64,000 bases of DNA from Sphaerisporangium album. GTDB lineage: Bacteria; Actinomycetota; Actinomycetes; Streptosporangiales; Streptosporangiaceae. The stretch is taken from the NCBI RefSeq assembly GCF_003323745.1, contig NZ_QOIL01000018.1, forward strand, positions 124,001-188,000. The letters run 5' to 3'. The notes below the pieces were generated by a model, which worked only from the letters and a program-made list of their open reading frames with translations, searched no databases and was not told where the DNA came from. The first letter of the stretch is position 1; each line of letters opens with the position of its first letter. A program made the translations under genes and the position numbers. Positions 25,859 through 36,701 of this stretch are shown here, piece by piece.

Positions 25859-26788
25859 GTGTCCGACCAACCTCTGATCTACGCGCGTGGCCTGGTCAAA
25901 CGCTTCGGTGACTTCACCGCCGTGGACGGCATCGACCTGTCGGTCGCCCCCGGCGAGGCGTTCGGCTTCCTCGGCCCCAACGGCGCCGGGAAGTCCTCCA
26001 CCATGCGCATGATCGGCTGCGTGTCCATGCCCACGTCCGGTGAGCTGCGCATCCTCGGCATGGACCCCGTCCGTGACGGCACCCGCATCCGCGCCCGGCT
26101 CGGGGTCTGCCCGCAGCTGGACAACCTCGACCCCGACCTCAGCGTGCGCGAGAACCTGCTCACCTACGCCCGCTACTTCGGCGTGCCCCGGGCCGAGGCC
26201 CGGCGCCGCGCCGACGAGCTGCTGGAGTTCGTGCAACTGGCCGACCGCGCCGGCAGCAAGGTCGATCCGCTGTCGGGCGGCATGAAACGCCGCCTGACCA
26301 TCGCCCGCGCGATGGTCAACGACCCCGACCTGGTGCTCTTGGACGAGCCGACCACCGGCCTGGACCCCCAGGCGCGCCACCTGCTGTGGGAACGGCTGTT
26401 CCAGCTCAAGCGCCGCGGCACCACCCTGGTGCTCACCACCCACTACATGGACGAGGCCGAGCAGCTGTGCGACCGGCTGGTGGTCATGGACGGCGGCCGC
26501 ATCGTCGCCGAGGGCTCGCCGCGCGCGCTCATCGAGACCTACTCCACCCCTGAGGTGGTCGAGCTGCGCTTCGGCGACGAACGCCCCGCCGACCTGGCCG
26601 GCAAGCTCGCCGGGGTGGGCACGCGCATCGACCCGCTGCCCGACCGGCTGCTGGTGTACGCCGCCGACGGCGACGCCGCCACCGCCGAGGTCCACCGGCG
26701 CGGCCTGACCCCCTCCAGCGTGCTGGTGCGCCGCTCCACCCTGGAGGACGTGTTCCTGCACCTCACCGGCCGCACCCTGGTCGACTGA
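25859..26788 (+). CDS. ABC transporter ATP-binding protein (DrrA/NodI type)
   Basis: 309 residues from the GTG at 25859. Walker [10 protein letters not shown], the Q-loop in [10 protein letters not shown], signature LSGGMKRR, Walker [13 protein letters not shown] and H-loop [11 protein letters not shown]. The [13 protein letters not shown] stretch is typical of NodI-like lipo-oligosaccharide/drug exporters. Its TGA overlaps the next ATG (TGATG), starting a three-gene operon with two permeases. Confidence 0.93.
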   Translation: MSDQPLIYARGLVKRFGDFTAVDGIDLSVAPGEAFGFLGPNGAGKSSTMRMIGCVSMPTSGELRILGMDPVRDGTRIRARLGVCPQLDNLDPDLSVRENLLTYARYFGVPRAEARRRADELLEFVQLADRAGSKVDPLSGGMKRRLTIARAMVNDPDLVLLDEPTTGLDPQARHLLWERLFQLKRRGTTLVLTTHYMDEAEQLCDRLVVMDGGRIVAEGSPRALIETYSTPEVVELRFGDERPADLAGKLAGVGTRIDPLPDRLLVYAADGDAATAEVHRRGLTPSSVLVRRSTLEDVFLHLTGRTLVD

Positions 26789-27570
26789 TGGCGATCCTGG
26801 CGACGCGGGTCAGCGCGCGTTCGACGCTGGCGGTGCTGGAGCGCGACCTCACCCTGTACCGGCGGCTGTGGCGGGCCTCGGTGTTCTCCTCCTTCGTGCT
26901 GCCGGTGCTGTTCCTGCTCAGCATCGGCCTGGGGGTCGGCGGCCACGTCGGCGACATCGGCGGGGTGAGCTACCTGGCCTGGATCGTCCCGGGCGTGATG
27001 GCCGCCACCGCCTTCCAGATGGCGGTCGGCGAGTGCACCTACCCCATCCTCGGCGACTTCAAGTGGACGCGCGGCTTCCACGCCATGCGCGCCACGCCTG
27101 TGGAGGCCGGCGACATGGTGTGCGGCTACCTGCTGTACATCCTGATCCGCGTCGAGATCGCCGCGGTGGTGTTCCTGGGTGTCTCGGCCCTGTTCGGGGC
27201 GCTGCGCTCTCCCTGGGCGCTGGTCACCCCGCTGGTGTGCGGCCTGGTGGCGCTGGCCACCGCCGCCCCCACCATGGCCTTCTCGGCCGGCGTCGACCAC
27301 GACAGCTACTTCGCGCTGCTGTTCCGGTTCGTGATGATCCCCTCCACGCTGTTCGCCGGGGTGTTCTTCCCCGTCGGCCAGCTGCCCGCCGTGGTCCGGC
27401 CGCTGGCCTACCTGTCGCCGCTGTGGCACGGCGTCGAGCTCGACCGCGCCGCCACCCTGGGCGCCGCTCCCCCGTGGCCGGTGGCCGCGCACCTGGCCTA
27501 CCTGCTGGTCTTCACGGCCGCCGGCATGCTCTGGGCCTTCCACGCCTTCGGCAGACGACTTCAGGACTGA
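26788..27570 (+). CDS. ABC-2 permease (NodJ-like), first copy
   Basis: 260 residues, six predicted membrane segments. ABC-2 features are VLPVLFLLSIGLGVGG near the start and FFPVGQLPAVVRPLAYLSPLWHGVE near the end. It overlaps the ATPase gene by one base. With the next permease it should form a heterodimeric exporter channel. Substrate unknown. Confidence 0.9.
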   Translation: MAILATRVSARSTLAVLERDLTLYRRLWRASVFSSFVLPVLFLLSIGLGVGGHVGDIGGVSYLAWIVPGVMAATAFQMAVGECTYPILGDFKWTRGFHAMRATPVEAGDMVCGYLLYILIRVEIAAVVFLGVSALFGALRSPWALVTPLVCGLVALATAAPTMAFSAGVDHDSYFALLFRFVMIPSTLFAGVFFPVGQLPAVVRPLAYLSPLWHGVELDRAATLGAAPPWPVAAHLAYLLVFTAAGMLWAFHAFGRRLQD

Positions 27571-27573
27571 CAC

Positions 27574-28374
27574 ATGGTGACCACGATGATCGCCGCCCGG
27601 GTCTCCCCGGCCCGGGTCGGCGCGGTGTTCGGCCGAAACGTCGGGGCGCTGCGCTCGGGCCCCGCCTACTGGCTGGTGCTGCTGTCGGGGTTCTTCGAGC
27701 CCGTGCTGTACCTGCTGTCCATCGGCGTCGGCGTCGGCGCGCTCGTCGGCGACCTGCAGGTCGGCGACCGGTCACTGCCCTACGCCGCGTTCGTCGCCCC
27801 CGCGATGCTGGCGGTGTCGGCCATGTCCGGCGCGCTCGCCGAGACCACCTACAACTTCTTCTTCAAGATGAAGTACCAGAAGACCTTCGAGGCGGTCCTG
27901 GCCACCCCGGTGCGGCCCTTCGAGATCGCCGTCGGCGAGCTCGGCTGGGCCATGGTCCGCGGCTCCCTGTACACCGGGCTGTTCCTGGTCGTCATGGTCG
28001 CCCTCGGGCTGGCCGCGCCGCTGTGGGCGCTGGCGGCGTTCCCGGCCACCATCCTGGTCGGGCTGGCCTTCGGGTCGATCGGCATGGCGATCAGCACGCT
28101 GCTGCGCGGCTGGCAGGATTTCGACCTGATGTCCACCGGCCAGTTCGCCCTGTTCCTGTTCTCCGGCACCTTCTCCCCCGTCGGCGACTACCCGGCGGCG
28201 ATGCAGGTGCTGATCCAGCTCACCCCGCTCTACCACGCGGTCGAGCTGGTCCGGGGAATCGCCATCGGCCAGATGGCCTGGGGGCTGCTCGCCCACGCCG
28301 CCTACCTGCTGGCCATGGTCGTGGGCGGCCTGCTGTTCGCCGCCCGCCGCCTGCAGCGCACCCTGTGCGAGTGA
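27574..28374 (+). CDS. ABC-2 permease (NodJ-like), second copy
   Basis: 266 residues, six membrane segments, starting three bases after the previous stop. It aligns with the first permease: FFEPVLYLLSIGVGVGALVG and FSPVGDYPAAMQVLIQLTPLYHAVELVRG. Third gene of the exporter operon. Confidence 0.9.
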   Translation: MVTTMIAARVSPARVGAVFGRNVGALRSGPAYWLVLLSGFFEPVLYLLSIGVGVGALVGDLQVGDRSLPYAAFVAPAMLAVSAMSGALAETTYNFFFKMKYQKTFEAVLATPVRPFEIAVGELGWAMVRGSLYTGLFLVVMVALGLAAPLWALAAFPATILVGLAFGSIGMAISTLLRGWQDFDLMSTGQFALFLFSGTFSPVGDYPAAMQVLIQLTPLYHAVELVRGIAIGQMAWGLLAHAAYLLAMVVGGLLFAARRLQRTLCE

Positions 28375-28381
28375 GGCTCGG

Positions 28382-28702
28382 TCAGCGGCGGAACGGCGTG
28401 ACCTGGACGACGGCGCTGACGGGGAGCGGGCCGTAGATGTGGGGGAACGCCTCCTGTGCGCCTTCGGGGATCTCCCGCACCACCGGGCAGCCCACGAGCT
28501 CCTCGTCGATGGCCAGCACCACCAGCGGCTCGGTCACCTCGCCGTAGTACCGCCCCGCCACACCGCGCAACTGCTCCAGATCGGCGCAGGCGTGGATGAA
28601 GCCCTCCTGCGCCAGGGTCCGCCCCAGCGTGGAGACGCGGTACTCGCCCGCGTCGACCGCGGCCGTCCAGTCATCGGCCAGCGCCAGATGAAGAATCGTC
28701 AC
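28382..28702 (-). CDS. DUF952 family protein
   Basis: 106 residues from the GTG at 28702. Contains the DUF952 hallmarks HLALADDWTAAVDAGEYR, GFIHACADLEQLRGVAGRYY and FPHIYGPLPVSAV. Biochemical function of the family is not established. It converges on the ABC operon with seven bases between stops. Confidence 0.85.
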   Translation of the reverse strand: MTILHLALADDWTAAVDAGEYRVSTLGRTLAQEGFIHACADLEQLRGVAGRYYGEVTEPLVVLAIDEELVGCPVVREIPEGAQEAFPHIYGPLPVSAVVQVTPFRR

Positions 28703-28867
28703 CGTCGACAGCGTAGATCACCCCACACCCCTGCGGACACGCCGGTTCCCACGCAAAGTGCTCCTCGGCCGCCCCCGCAGCCCCATGTCGCGTGTCGTCG
28801 AGCCGCGGGAGATCCCGCCGTCCGGCTCGCGGACCCCGTGACGGCGGTCACCGGGGGCGGAGGGACC

Positions 28868-29599
28868 TCAGCCGGCGCGACCAGGAGCGGACGGGGAAAG
28901 CGCGCGGAGGGCTCGGAGGAGGATCTCGCGGGCCTCCTGGGCGGCTTCGGGGCGGCCCTCCACCGCGTACTCCATCCACAGACCGGCCAGCAGTATGCCG
29001 ATCATGCGCGCGGACGCGCGTCCGGAGGGGTATCCGGCGTGGTCGAGGACCTGGGCCACCAGGGCGTCGCACCCGTCGGTCCAGTCGCGCGCGATGGCCT
29101 GCAACGCCGGGTCGCGGCCGGCCTGCAGGTACAGCTCCCACAGGCCGAGCTGACGCAGCCGGTCGCCCTCACCTGCCCCCCGCGAGCCCGCCTGTGCCGG
29201 TGAGCCCCTCCCCGCGCCCGGGACGGCCCCCGGGCCCATCGCCGTGGCCAGGAGCGCCGCCAGGGACTCGGGATCGCGCGGCGTCCCCGGTTCCAGGCGG
29301 GCGCGCATCTCCCCCAGCTCGCGGACGACCAGCAGGGCGAACGCCTCGGACACCAGCTCGTCGCGCGAGGTGAAGTAGTAGGTCGTCGCGGCGAGCGGCA
29401 GCCCCGCGCGGCCGGCCACCGCCCGGTGGGTGACCGCGGTGAACCCGCCTTCCTCCAGCAGGCCCACCGCCGCCGCCAGCAGCGCCGCGCGCCGGCGCCG
29501 TCCCCGCTCCTGGGGCGGCCGCGCCGTCGTCCCCGAAGGCCCCGGTGCGTCAGGCGCGCAAGGGTGCCTTTGGGGGGAAGAGTGCCTTTCCGTCGTCAT
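28868..29599 (-). CDS. TetR-family regulator, partner of the SMR pump
   Basis: 243 residues from the ATG at 29599. TetR HTH: RRAALLAAAVGLLEEGGFTAVTHRAVAGRAGLPLAATTYYF in two pieces, with a C-terminal TetR_C domain rich in Leu/Ala. It lies downstream of the SMR gene on the same strand. The palindrome GGTACG-TC-CGTACC in front of the SMR gene is a plausible operator. Confidence 0.85.
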   Translation of the reverse strand: MTTERHSSPQRHPCAPDAPGPSGTTARPPQERGRRRRAALLAAAVGLLEEGGFTAVTHRAVAGRAGLPLAATTYYFTSRDELVSEAFALLVVRELGEMRARLEPGTPRDPESLAALLATAMGPGAVPGAGRGSPAQAGSRGAGEGDRLRQLGLWELYLQAGRDPALQAIARDWTDGCDALVAQVLDHAGYPSGRASARMIGILLAGLWMEYAVEGRPEAAQEAREILLRALRALSPSAPGRAG

Positions 29600-29761
29600 C
29601 GGCGCCCTCCACGGATCCGGTATCAGGACCATCGTTCCCCGGCGCCCCGCCGTCCGGACGGTCGCAGGACTCGTGCGCGGGACGGCGGGCGGCCGGAAGG
29701 ACCGGCCCGGGAGGCAGACGCCCCCGCCCGCTCGGGTGCGCGGAGGCCGCGGCCGGGCCGG

Positions 29762-30085
29762 TCAATGGGCGCCGGCCAGGTTGAGCAGGACCACCCCGGC
29801 GATGATCAGGACGATACCCCCGGCCTTGGCGAGGTTCATGGCCTCGCCCAGGAACAGCGCCCCGATCACGGCGATGGCGGCGGTTCCGACGCCCGACCAC
29901 ACCGCGTAGGCGACGCCGATCTCCATCTGCAGCTTCAAGGCGCGGGCCAGCAGGGCGAACGAGGTGACGTAGCCGACGACGACCACCACCGCCCAGCCCT
30001 TGTGGGCGAAGCCGTCGCTCAGTTTGAGCGCCGTGGTCGCCAGCACCTCCGAAGCGATCGCGGCGGCGAGCAGCAACCACGCCAT
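29762..30085 (-). CDS. SMR-family multidrug efflux protein (EmrE/QacE type)
   Basis: Four-TM proton-coupled drug antiporter, 107 residues from the ATG at 30085. The essential membrane Glu is in LAAAIASEVLATTALK. The SMR signature KLQMEIGVAYAVWSGVGTA and the TM4 region GIVLIIAGVVLLNL are present. It probably exports quaternary ammonium or other cations. The downstream TetR gene is likely co-transcribed. Confidence 0.93.
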   Translation of the reverse strand: MAWLLLAAAIASEVLATTALKLSDGFAHKGWAVVVVVGYVTSFALLARALKLQMEIGVAYAVWSGVGTAAIAVIGALFLGEAMNLAKAGGIVLIIAGVVLLNLAGAH

Positions 30086-30124
30086 GACAACCGGCCTCCA
30101 TGATCCTGACCGGCTGCGGATACC

Positions 30125-30138
30125 GGTACGTCCGTACC
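30125..30138. promoter_or_regulatory. TetR-type operator upstream of SMR gene
   Basis: GGTACG-TC-CGTACC perfect palindrome, 40 bp before the SMR start, flanked by CCG/CAG. Confidence 0.65.
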
Positions 30139-30561
30139 AGTTTAGTGGAATGGGGGGATATTTGCCCGATTGCGCGGTTTCCGGGATCGCCGTGGGGGTG
30201 AAGGGCCGCGCCGGACGCCCAGAAGGCGGACGCTCCCCACGAGGCTTCGGCAACGTCCCGCCGTTCAGACGGCTCCTGGCGACTCCTGGCACGACACGGC
30301 CGGGTCGGCATGGGACCTGTGGTGCCCGGCCGATCCGGCGACCCCGGGGAGCGTGCGGCGCGTCCCGGGCGGGCCGGCGGATCCGGCCGCCGCCCGAGCC
30401 CCGCACCGCCGGACCTGCCCGGTGACCAGGACCAAGTGCTACCGGGCGACCGCGACGTCCCGGGCGGGCGGCCGCGGGCGGCCACGGCGTGAAGCCGAAC
30501 GGTCACGGCGCGCGGAGCCTTCCGGGCCGTGTCTCGGCGGTGCGTTCGCTTGCCACGGGTA

Positions 30562-30577
30562 TCGAATGCGTGTTCCA
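30562..30577 (+). promoter_or_regulatory. Candidate LexA (SOS) box
   Basis: TCGAATGCGTGTTCCA matches TCGAAC-N4-GTTCGA at 10 of 12 positions, just 10 bp before the radical SAM start. A mycobacterial homologue of this gene is, from memory, among LexA-linked genes. Confidence 0.5.
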
Positions 30578-30586
30578 CTATCAGTC

Positions 30587-31573
30587 ATGCGTTTCGACGC
30601 CCTTCCCCTTGTCGAGAGCACCCCCGCGACCCGGCCGCGAATCGAGCGGCGGGCGGTCCGCCGCGCCTCGGGTGCCACGACCTTCTACGAGGTGCCGTCC
30701 CGCACGATCATCGACCGGGTCCCCGAGGCCGTGGGCCTCGGCGTGTCCTGGGCGGTCAGCCCCTACCGCGGCTGCGCGCACGCGTGCCTGTACTGCGCGG
30801 CCCGCGGCGGTCACCGCCAGCTCGGCCTGGACGGCGAGCGCGACTTCGGCTCGGCCATCGTGGTGAAGACCGACGCGGCCAAGCGGCTGCGGGCCGAGCT
30901 GGCCGCGCCGCGCTGGAAGGGCGAGCCGGTGGGCATCGGCTTCAGCGGCGACTGCTACCAGGAGGCCGAGCAGGTCTACCGGCTGATGCCCGGCATCATC
31001 GCGGCGCTGCGCGACGCCGGGAACCCGTTTCGCGTGATGACCAAGAGCGCGCTGGTGCTGCGGGACGCCGAGCTGCTGGCCGGGGCCGCCGAGGTGGCCC
31101 AGGTCGAGGCGCGGGTGTCGATCGGGTTCGTGGACGACCGGCTGCGCCGCGCGGTCGAGCCCGGCGCGCCCAGCGCGCAGAAGCGCCTGGAGCTGTGCGC
31201 CGAGCTGGGCGAGCGCGGGGTGCCGTGCGGGGTGCTGATGGGCCCCATCCTGCCGTGCCTGACCGACTCCGAGGACCAGCTGCGGGCGGTGGTGCGCCGC
31301 GTGGCCGAGGCCGGAGCCGTGAGCCTCACCCCGATGGTCCTGCAACTGCCCCCCGGGGCGCGGGAGTGGTACCTGCGCTGGCTGGCCGAGGAGCACCCCC
31401 GGCTGCTGCCGCGCTACGAGGAGCTGTACGCCGGCGGTCCGCTCGCCGGCGAGGACTATCGCCGGCGCGTGGTCGGCCGGGTGAACGAGCTGGCCCGCCT
31501 GTACGGCATCGGCGCCCGGCGCGCCCCCTGGCAGGCCCAGCGGTCCGCCGACCGCCAGCTCGCCCTGCTGTAG
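30587..31573 (+). CDS. Rv2578c-type radical SAM protein
   Basis: 328 residues from the ATG at 30587. The radical-SAM 4Fe-4S motif CxxxCxxC is present as CAHACLYCAARG in SPYRGCAHACLYC. The family start RFDALPL and the region IGFSGDCYQEAEQ are as in SplB-like/Rv2578c proteins. The reaction is unknown; relatives are linked to DNA damage. The SOS-like box just upstream fits that. Confidence 0.87.
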   Translation: MRFDALPLVESTPATRPRIERRAVRRASGATTFYEVPSRTIIDRVPEAVGLGVSWAVSPYRGCAHACLYCAARGGHRQLGLDGERDFGSAIVVKTDAAKRLRAELAAPRWKGEPVGIGFSGDCYQEAEQVYRLMPGIIAALRDAGNPFRVMTKSALVLRDAELLAGAAEVAQVEARVSIGFVDDRLRRAVEPGAPSAQKRLELCAELGERGVPCGVLMGPILPCLTDSEDQLRAVVRRVAEAGAVSLTPMVLQLPPGAREWYLRWLAEEHPRLLPRYEELYAGGPLAGEDYRRRVVGRVNELARLYGIGARRAPWQAQRSADRQLALL

Positions 31574-31821
31574 GCGTGCCCATTCCGCCTGCGGGTGCGG
31601 GGCCCCCGCCGCACCGGTGCGGGTCCCGGGGCGCACGCCCGCTGGTACCGCCACGTCGCCTCGGACGGCGCCTGGCATCCTCTCCGCGCCCCGGCGGACC
31701 GCCGTCACCACCGGCCCCCGCACCGCCGCGTCGGGACCGACAGGTCCGGTAAATGGGTGGAGCCCTGCCGGGCGGTCCGGTAGCGTCCGCAGCCGGACAG
31801 CGGTGCCTGTGAGGAGGTCTG

Positions 31822-32589
31822 GTGGGGGTCTTCACCGACGAGGAGCTCGGGCGGTTCGTGCGCGACGGTTTCCTGCCGCTGCGCGAGGCCTTCCCCCGCG
31901 AGGTGGCCGACCGGGCGCGCGGCCTGCTATGGAAGAAGATCGGCCTGAGCCCCGGCGAGCCTTCCGGCTGGACCGAGCCGGTGCGCTGGGCGGCCGACGA
32001 CCACGGCCACGGCGCCCTGGGCGAGGCGATCCGCTCGCCCCGGCTGCACGCCGCCCTGGACCAGATCGCCGGCGCGGGCCGCTGGTTCCCCCGGGGGTCG
32101 GTCGGCAACGCGCCCGTCCGCTTTCCCGGCCTGCCACCTGCCGACGACACCGGCTGGCACCTCGACTCCTGTGTCCCGCGCCCCGACGGATCGTGGGGGG
32201 TGGCCCTGGGCGCCAGGACCATGCTGCTGCTGATGCTGTACTCCGAGGTCGGCCCGGACGACGCGCCGACCCGCATCCGGGTGGGCTCGCACCTGGACGT
32301 GCCGGCCGTGCTGGAGCCCCACGGCCAGGACGGCCCGGCGTTCGCCGAGCTGTACCCGGCGGTGGTGGACGCCACCGCCGCCCGCCCGCAGGTCCTGGCC
32401 ACCGGCGCGCCGGGCGACGCCTTCCTGTGCCACCCGTTCCTGGTGCACGCCGCGCAGGCCCACCGGGGCACCGAGCCGAGGTTCATGTCCCAGACGCCCG
32501 TCCTGCTGCGCGAGCCGCTGGCCGTGCACCGGCCGGACGGCGCGTACTCGCCGCTGGAGACGGCCGTCCGCCAGGGCCTGGGCGCCTGA
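31822..32589 (+). CDS. Phytanoyl-CoA dioxygenase (PhyH) family protein
   Basis: 255 residues from the GTG at 31822, with a GAGGAGG ribosome-binding site. Fe(II)/2-oxoglutarate motif: HxD in GWHLDSC and the distal His in FLCHPFLVHAAQAHRG, followed by the oxoglutarate-binding Arg region. It is short for PhyH but complete at both ends. Substrate unknown. Confidence 0.83.
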   Translation: MGVFTDEELGRFVRDGFLPLREAFPREVADRARGLLWKKIGLSPGEPSGWTEPVRWAADDHGHGALGEAIRSPRLHAALDQIAGAGRWFPRGSVGNAPVRFPGLPPADDTGWHLDSCVPRPDGSWGVALGARTMLLLMLYSEVGPDDAPTRIRVGSHLDVPAVLEPHGQDGPAFAELYPAVVDATAARPQVLATGAPGDAFLCHPFLVHAAQAHRGTEPRFMSQTPVLLREPLAVHRPDGAYSPLETAVRQGLGA

Positions 32590-32650
32590 GGAGACACCGG
32601 CCCGCGCGGACGGCCAGACCCGCCCCCGGCTACGGGCGGAAGGTGACCTC

Positions 32651-32745
32651 CGGGTCGCGGCCGCCGGGGAGGCGCTGCCGGCTCCCCGCGTCACCCGCCG
32701 CCTGATCGCCGAGTTCGCCGACCGGCCCCGCCGCGCGGGTGAAGC
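32651..32745 (+). pseudogene. Fragment of a NarL-family response regulator linker
   Basis: Reads RVAAAGEALPAPRVTRRL then IAEFADRP, nearly the same as the linker of the regulator at 7211-7909 (VIAAGEALLAPTVTRRLIAEF). Receiver and HTH are absent. A short relic. Confidence 0.55.
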
Positions 32746-32807
32746 TGCCCGGCGCCCTGCAACCGCACGGGCCGCTTCGGAGTCGTGATCACGTGGCTGG
32801 AAAAGGA

Positions 32808-34530
<1,723 letters not shown>

Positions 34531-34670
34531 TTTCGCCTGAGCAACCGAAAAGGCCCGTGAGGAGGATCGGAACAGCCAGGAGCGGTGTCCAGCACCAGGG
34601 AACCGAGGACGCCGGCGCGCACCCGCCACCGGCGCCGCACGACTCGGTCGCGTTGGCCGTGGCCAGGAGT

Positions 34671-34699
34671 CTGTCAGATCACAACGTATGACCTGACAG
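34671..34699. terminator. Inverted repeat between convergent rox and L,D-transpeptidase genes
   Basis: CTGTCAGATCA / TGACCTGACAG, 11-bp arms with one mismatch, loop CAACGTA. It lies between convergent 3' ends, so a shared terminator is likely, though it could also be an operator. Confidence 0.5.
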
Positions 34700-34774
34700 T
34701 CGAGGTTGGAGGCCGCCTCGCCATCCGCTCCGACGGCTGTCCCTGTCGAATGCTCTGGCGCGGTGGCCGTGCCC

Positions 34775-35986
34775 TCAGGCGTCGAGGGCGCTGCCCTTCT
34801 TCCACTGCTTGAACGGCAGTTGCCAGAAGCCCCAGCCGTTGTTCCACTCCAGCGCGCGGTTCGTGCCGACGATCTTGACGACGTCGCCGCGGTGGAAGTT
34901 CTCGTAGAACCACTTGGCCTGGTCGGGGCGGGCGTTGATGCAGCCGTGGCTGACGTTGGCGCGGCCCTGCGAGCCGACCGACCAGGGCGCGCTGTGGACG
35001 TACTCGCCGCTGTTGGAGATGCGCACGGCGTGGTCGACCACCTCCTTGTAGTAGCCGGGGTCGCCCTCCTTCTTCCCGGGGGAGATCATGGTGACCGGGC
35101 TGCCGCGTTCCATGGTGAGGTGGATGCCGTTGGTGGTGGTGTACTCGCGGGTGGTGGCCTTGCCCGCGCTGATGGCCATCCTCTGCACGATCTTGCCGTC
35201 CTTGCGGACGACCATGGTGTGGGTCCTGGTGTTCACCGTGCTGATCCAGGCCGCGCCCACCTGCATGGTGGTGGCGTAGTTCTTGACGCCGTACATGTCC
35301 TTGCCGGCGCGCACGCCCTCCAGGGCGGCGGTGAAGCGGACCTTCTGGTGGGCGGGCCAGTACTTGGCGGGCCGGTAGATGACGTACTTGTTGTCGATCC
35401 AGCGCCACGCGCCCTCGACCGGCTTCTGCGTGGTGACCTGCAGTGCCTCCTCGACGGCCTTCCTGTCGCCGACGGGCTGGTTGAACCGCACCATGATCGG
35501 CATGCCGATGCCGACGGTCTCGCCCTTGACGTTGGGCGTGACGTCGATGATGCGCAGCTCCTGGGCGGGCTTGAGGGTGGTGAAGGAGCTGGTCACGGTG
35601 GCGGGGCCGCCGTCGCCGGTGGCCTTCGCCGAGACGGTGTAGTCGCTGGCGGGCTTCAGCGGGCCCTTGGACACCCACTTGGTGTGGTCGGCGTCGAACT
35701 CGCCCTCCAGCACCTTGCCGCCCTCGCCCTGGACGGTGACCTCCTCCAGCTCCCCGTTGCTGGCGGTGACCACGACGTTCTTGTCGGGGCGGACCTTGCT
35801 GGCGCCCTTCGCCGGACTGATCTTGATGATGGGCGCGGGCGTGGGCGGCGCGGTCGTCTCGGCGCCCGGCCCGGTTCCGGTGCCCGGCGATCCGGGCGCG
35901 CCGGAGCACGACGCGGTCAGCAGCCCGGCCGTCACCACGGCCAGCACGGCGATCGGAGTCCTCAGACGCTGACGAATGTCCCGCAC
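34775..35986 (-). CDS. L,D-transpeptidase lipoprotein (LdtMt2-like)
   Basis: Cell-envelope enzyme forming 3-3 peptidoglycan cross-links. About 403 residues from the GTG at 35986, which has a GGGGAG site and gives a clean 26-residue lipoprotein signal with the lipobox LLTASC. Two Ig-like domains follow (ISPAKGASKVRPDKNVVVTA, then VTPNVKGETVGIGMPIMVRF). The YkuD catalytic domain has HSAPWSVG and SHGCINARPD with the nucleophile Cys. An upstream ATG at 36016 would spoil the signal peptide. Confidence 0.93.
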   Translation of the reverse strand: MRDIRQRLRTPIAVLAVVTAGLLTASCSGAPGSPGTGTGPGAETTAPPTPAPIIKISPAKGASKVRPDKNVVVTASNGELEEVTVQGEGGKVLEGEFDADHTKWVSKGPLKPASDYTVSAKATGDGGPATVTSSFTTLKPAQELRIIDVTPNVKGETVGIGMPIMVRFNQPVGDRKAVEEALQVTTQKPVEGAWRWIDNKYVIYRPAKYWPAHQKVRFTAALEGVRAGKDMYGVKNYATTMQVGAAWISTVNTRTHTMVVRKDGKIVQRMAISAGKATTREYTTTNGIHLTMERGSPVTMISPGKKEGDPGYYKEVVDHAVRISNSGEYVHSAPWSVGSQGRANVSHGCINARPDQAKWFYENFHRGDVVKIVGTNRALEWNNGWGFWQLPFKQWKKGSALDA

Positions 35987-36010
35987 AGACCTCTCCCCCA
36001 CGGCGCCAAA

Positions 36011-36035
36011 GCCCATTAAAAAAACCCTAATGGGC
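36011..36035. promoter_or_regulatory. Inverted repeat upstream of L,D-transpeptidase gene
   Basis: GCCCATTA, nine-base A/C spacer, TAATGGGC, about 25 bp before the GTG start. An operator or promoter element. The minus strand reads CATTAGGGTTT, which also occurs at about 42651. Confidence 0.5.
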
Positions 36036-36701
36036 ATGCACGCCTGAACGCGCATCTTTTGGGCGAGTTAGATCACATTTCGGTCACTTGGCGCGGGTAA
36101 TGGGCCCACCAAAGCCACCACGGGTGGTCAAGAAGATCCTCCCGATCGGGTCAGGAAAGGCCCGCGCGGCGCGACCGTGAACGATCATTCGGTATGGGCC
36201 GTACCGGCGTGGAGCAGGGGCCGCGTCCGGCCCGTAGCGGCTCTCGCTCCCGTGGCGCGGCCGTCCGGCCTGCGGCTCGGGTGATCGGCGGGCGTTCCGG
36301 CGCCGCGGCCTCGGGCGGGCCGGGATCCGCGCAGAGGCTCGTACCGCCGCGTCCGAAAAGGCGGTTAGATCACCGAAAAGACCATGTTCGCCCGACGCCC
36401 CTGTTACGCGGCGCATTCACGAGTACTGTCCGTGAACAAGTCGCGCGTCGTCTCACATGCGGCGATCTTCTGGGAACACGAGCCTGTTCGAACACGCGCC
36501 GGCGCGCACCCGCCGGGCGCCGCCCCCGGCGAGCCGTGGGCGCGTCACCCAGGCCGCCGCCTTTGTCCCCCTGACGGAGCGATATCACGGTGATCGGCGG
36601 AAGGCAGCGGACCGTGACGGAGAGCATTGCAAGGTCGCCGCGTGCGCGGGGACGACAATACGTCCGCACCGCTCGGGAGGCGCCGGGACGTCCCCGGGTG
36701 A
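36036..36701. other. No gene recognised
   Basis: 650 bp between the divergent side of the L,D-transpeptidase and the end of recD2. GTTAGATCAC occurs twice (36067 and 36363), and the palindrome TGTTCGAACA lies near 36484. No coding signal seen. Confidence 0.5.

Larger units (their letters stand above)
30086..30586. other. 500-bp divergent intergenic space
   Basis: Contains the TetR-type palindrome (30125-30138) at the left and the SOS-like box (30562-30577) at the right. Nothing else recognisable is seen between them. Confidence 0.5.

Noticed and set aside
36484-36493. TGTTCGAACA palindrome as SOS box
   Set aside because: It lacks the four-base spacer of TCGAAC-N4-GTTCGA and has no adjacent gene start.
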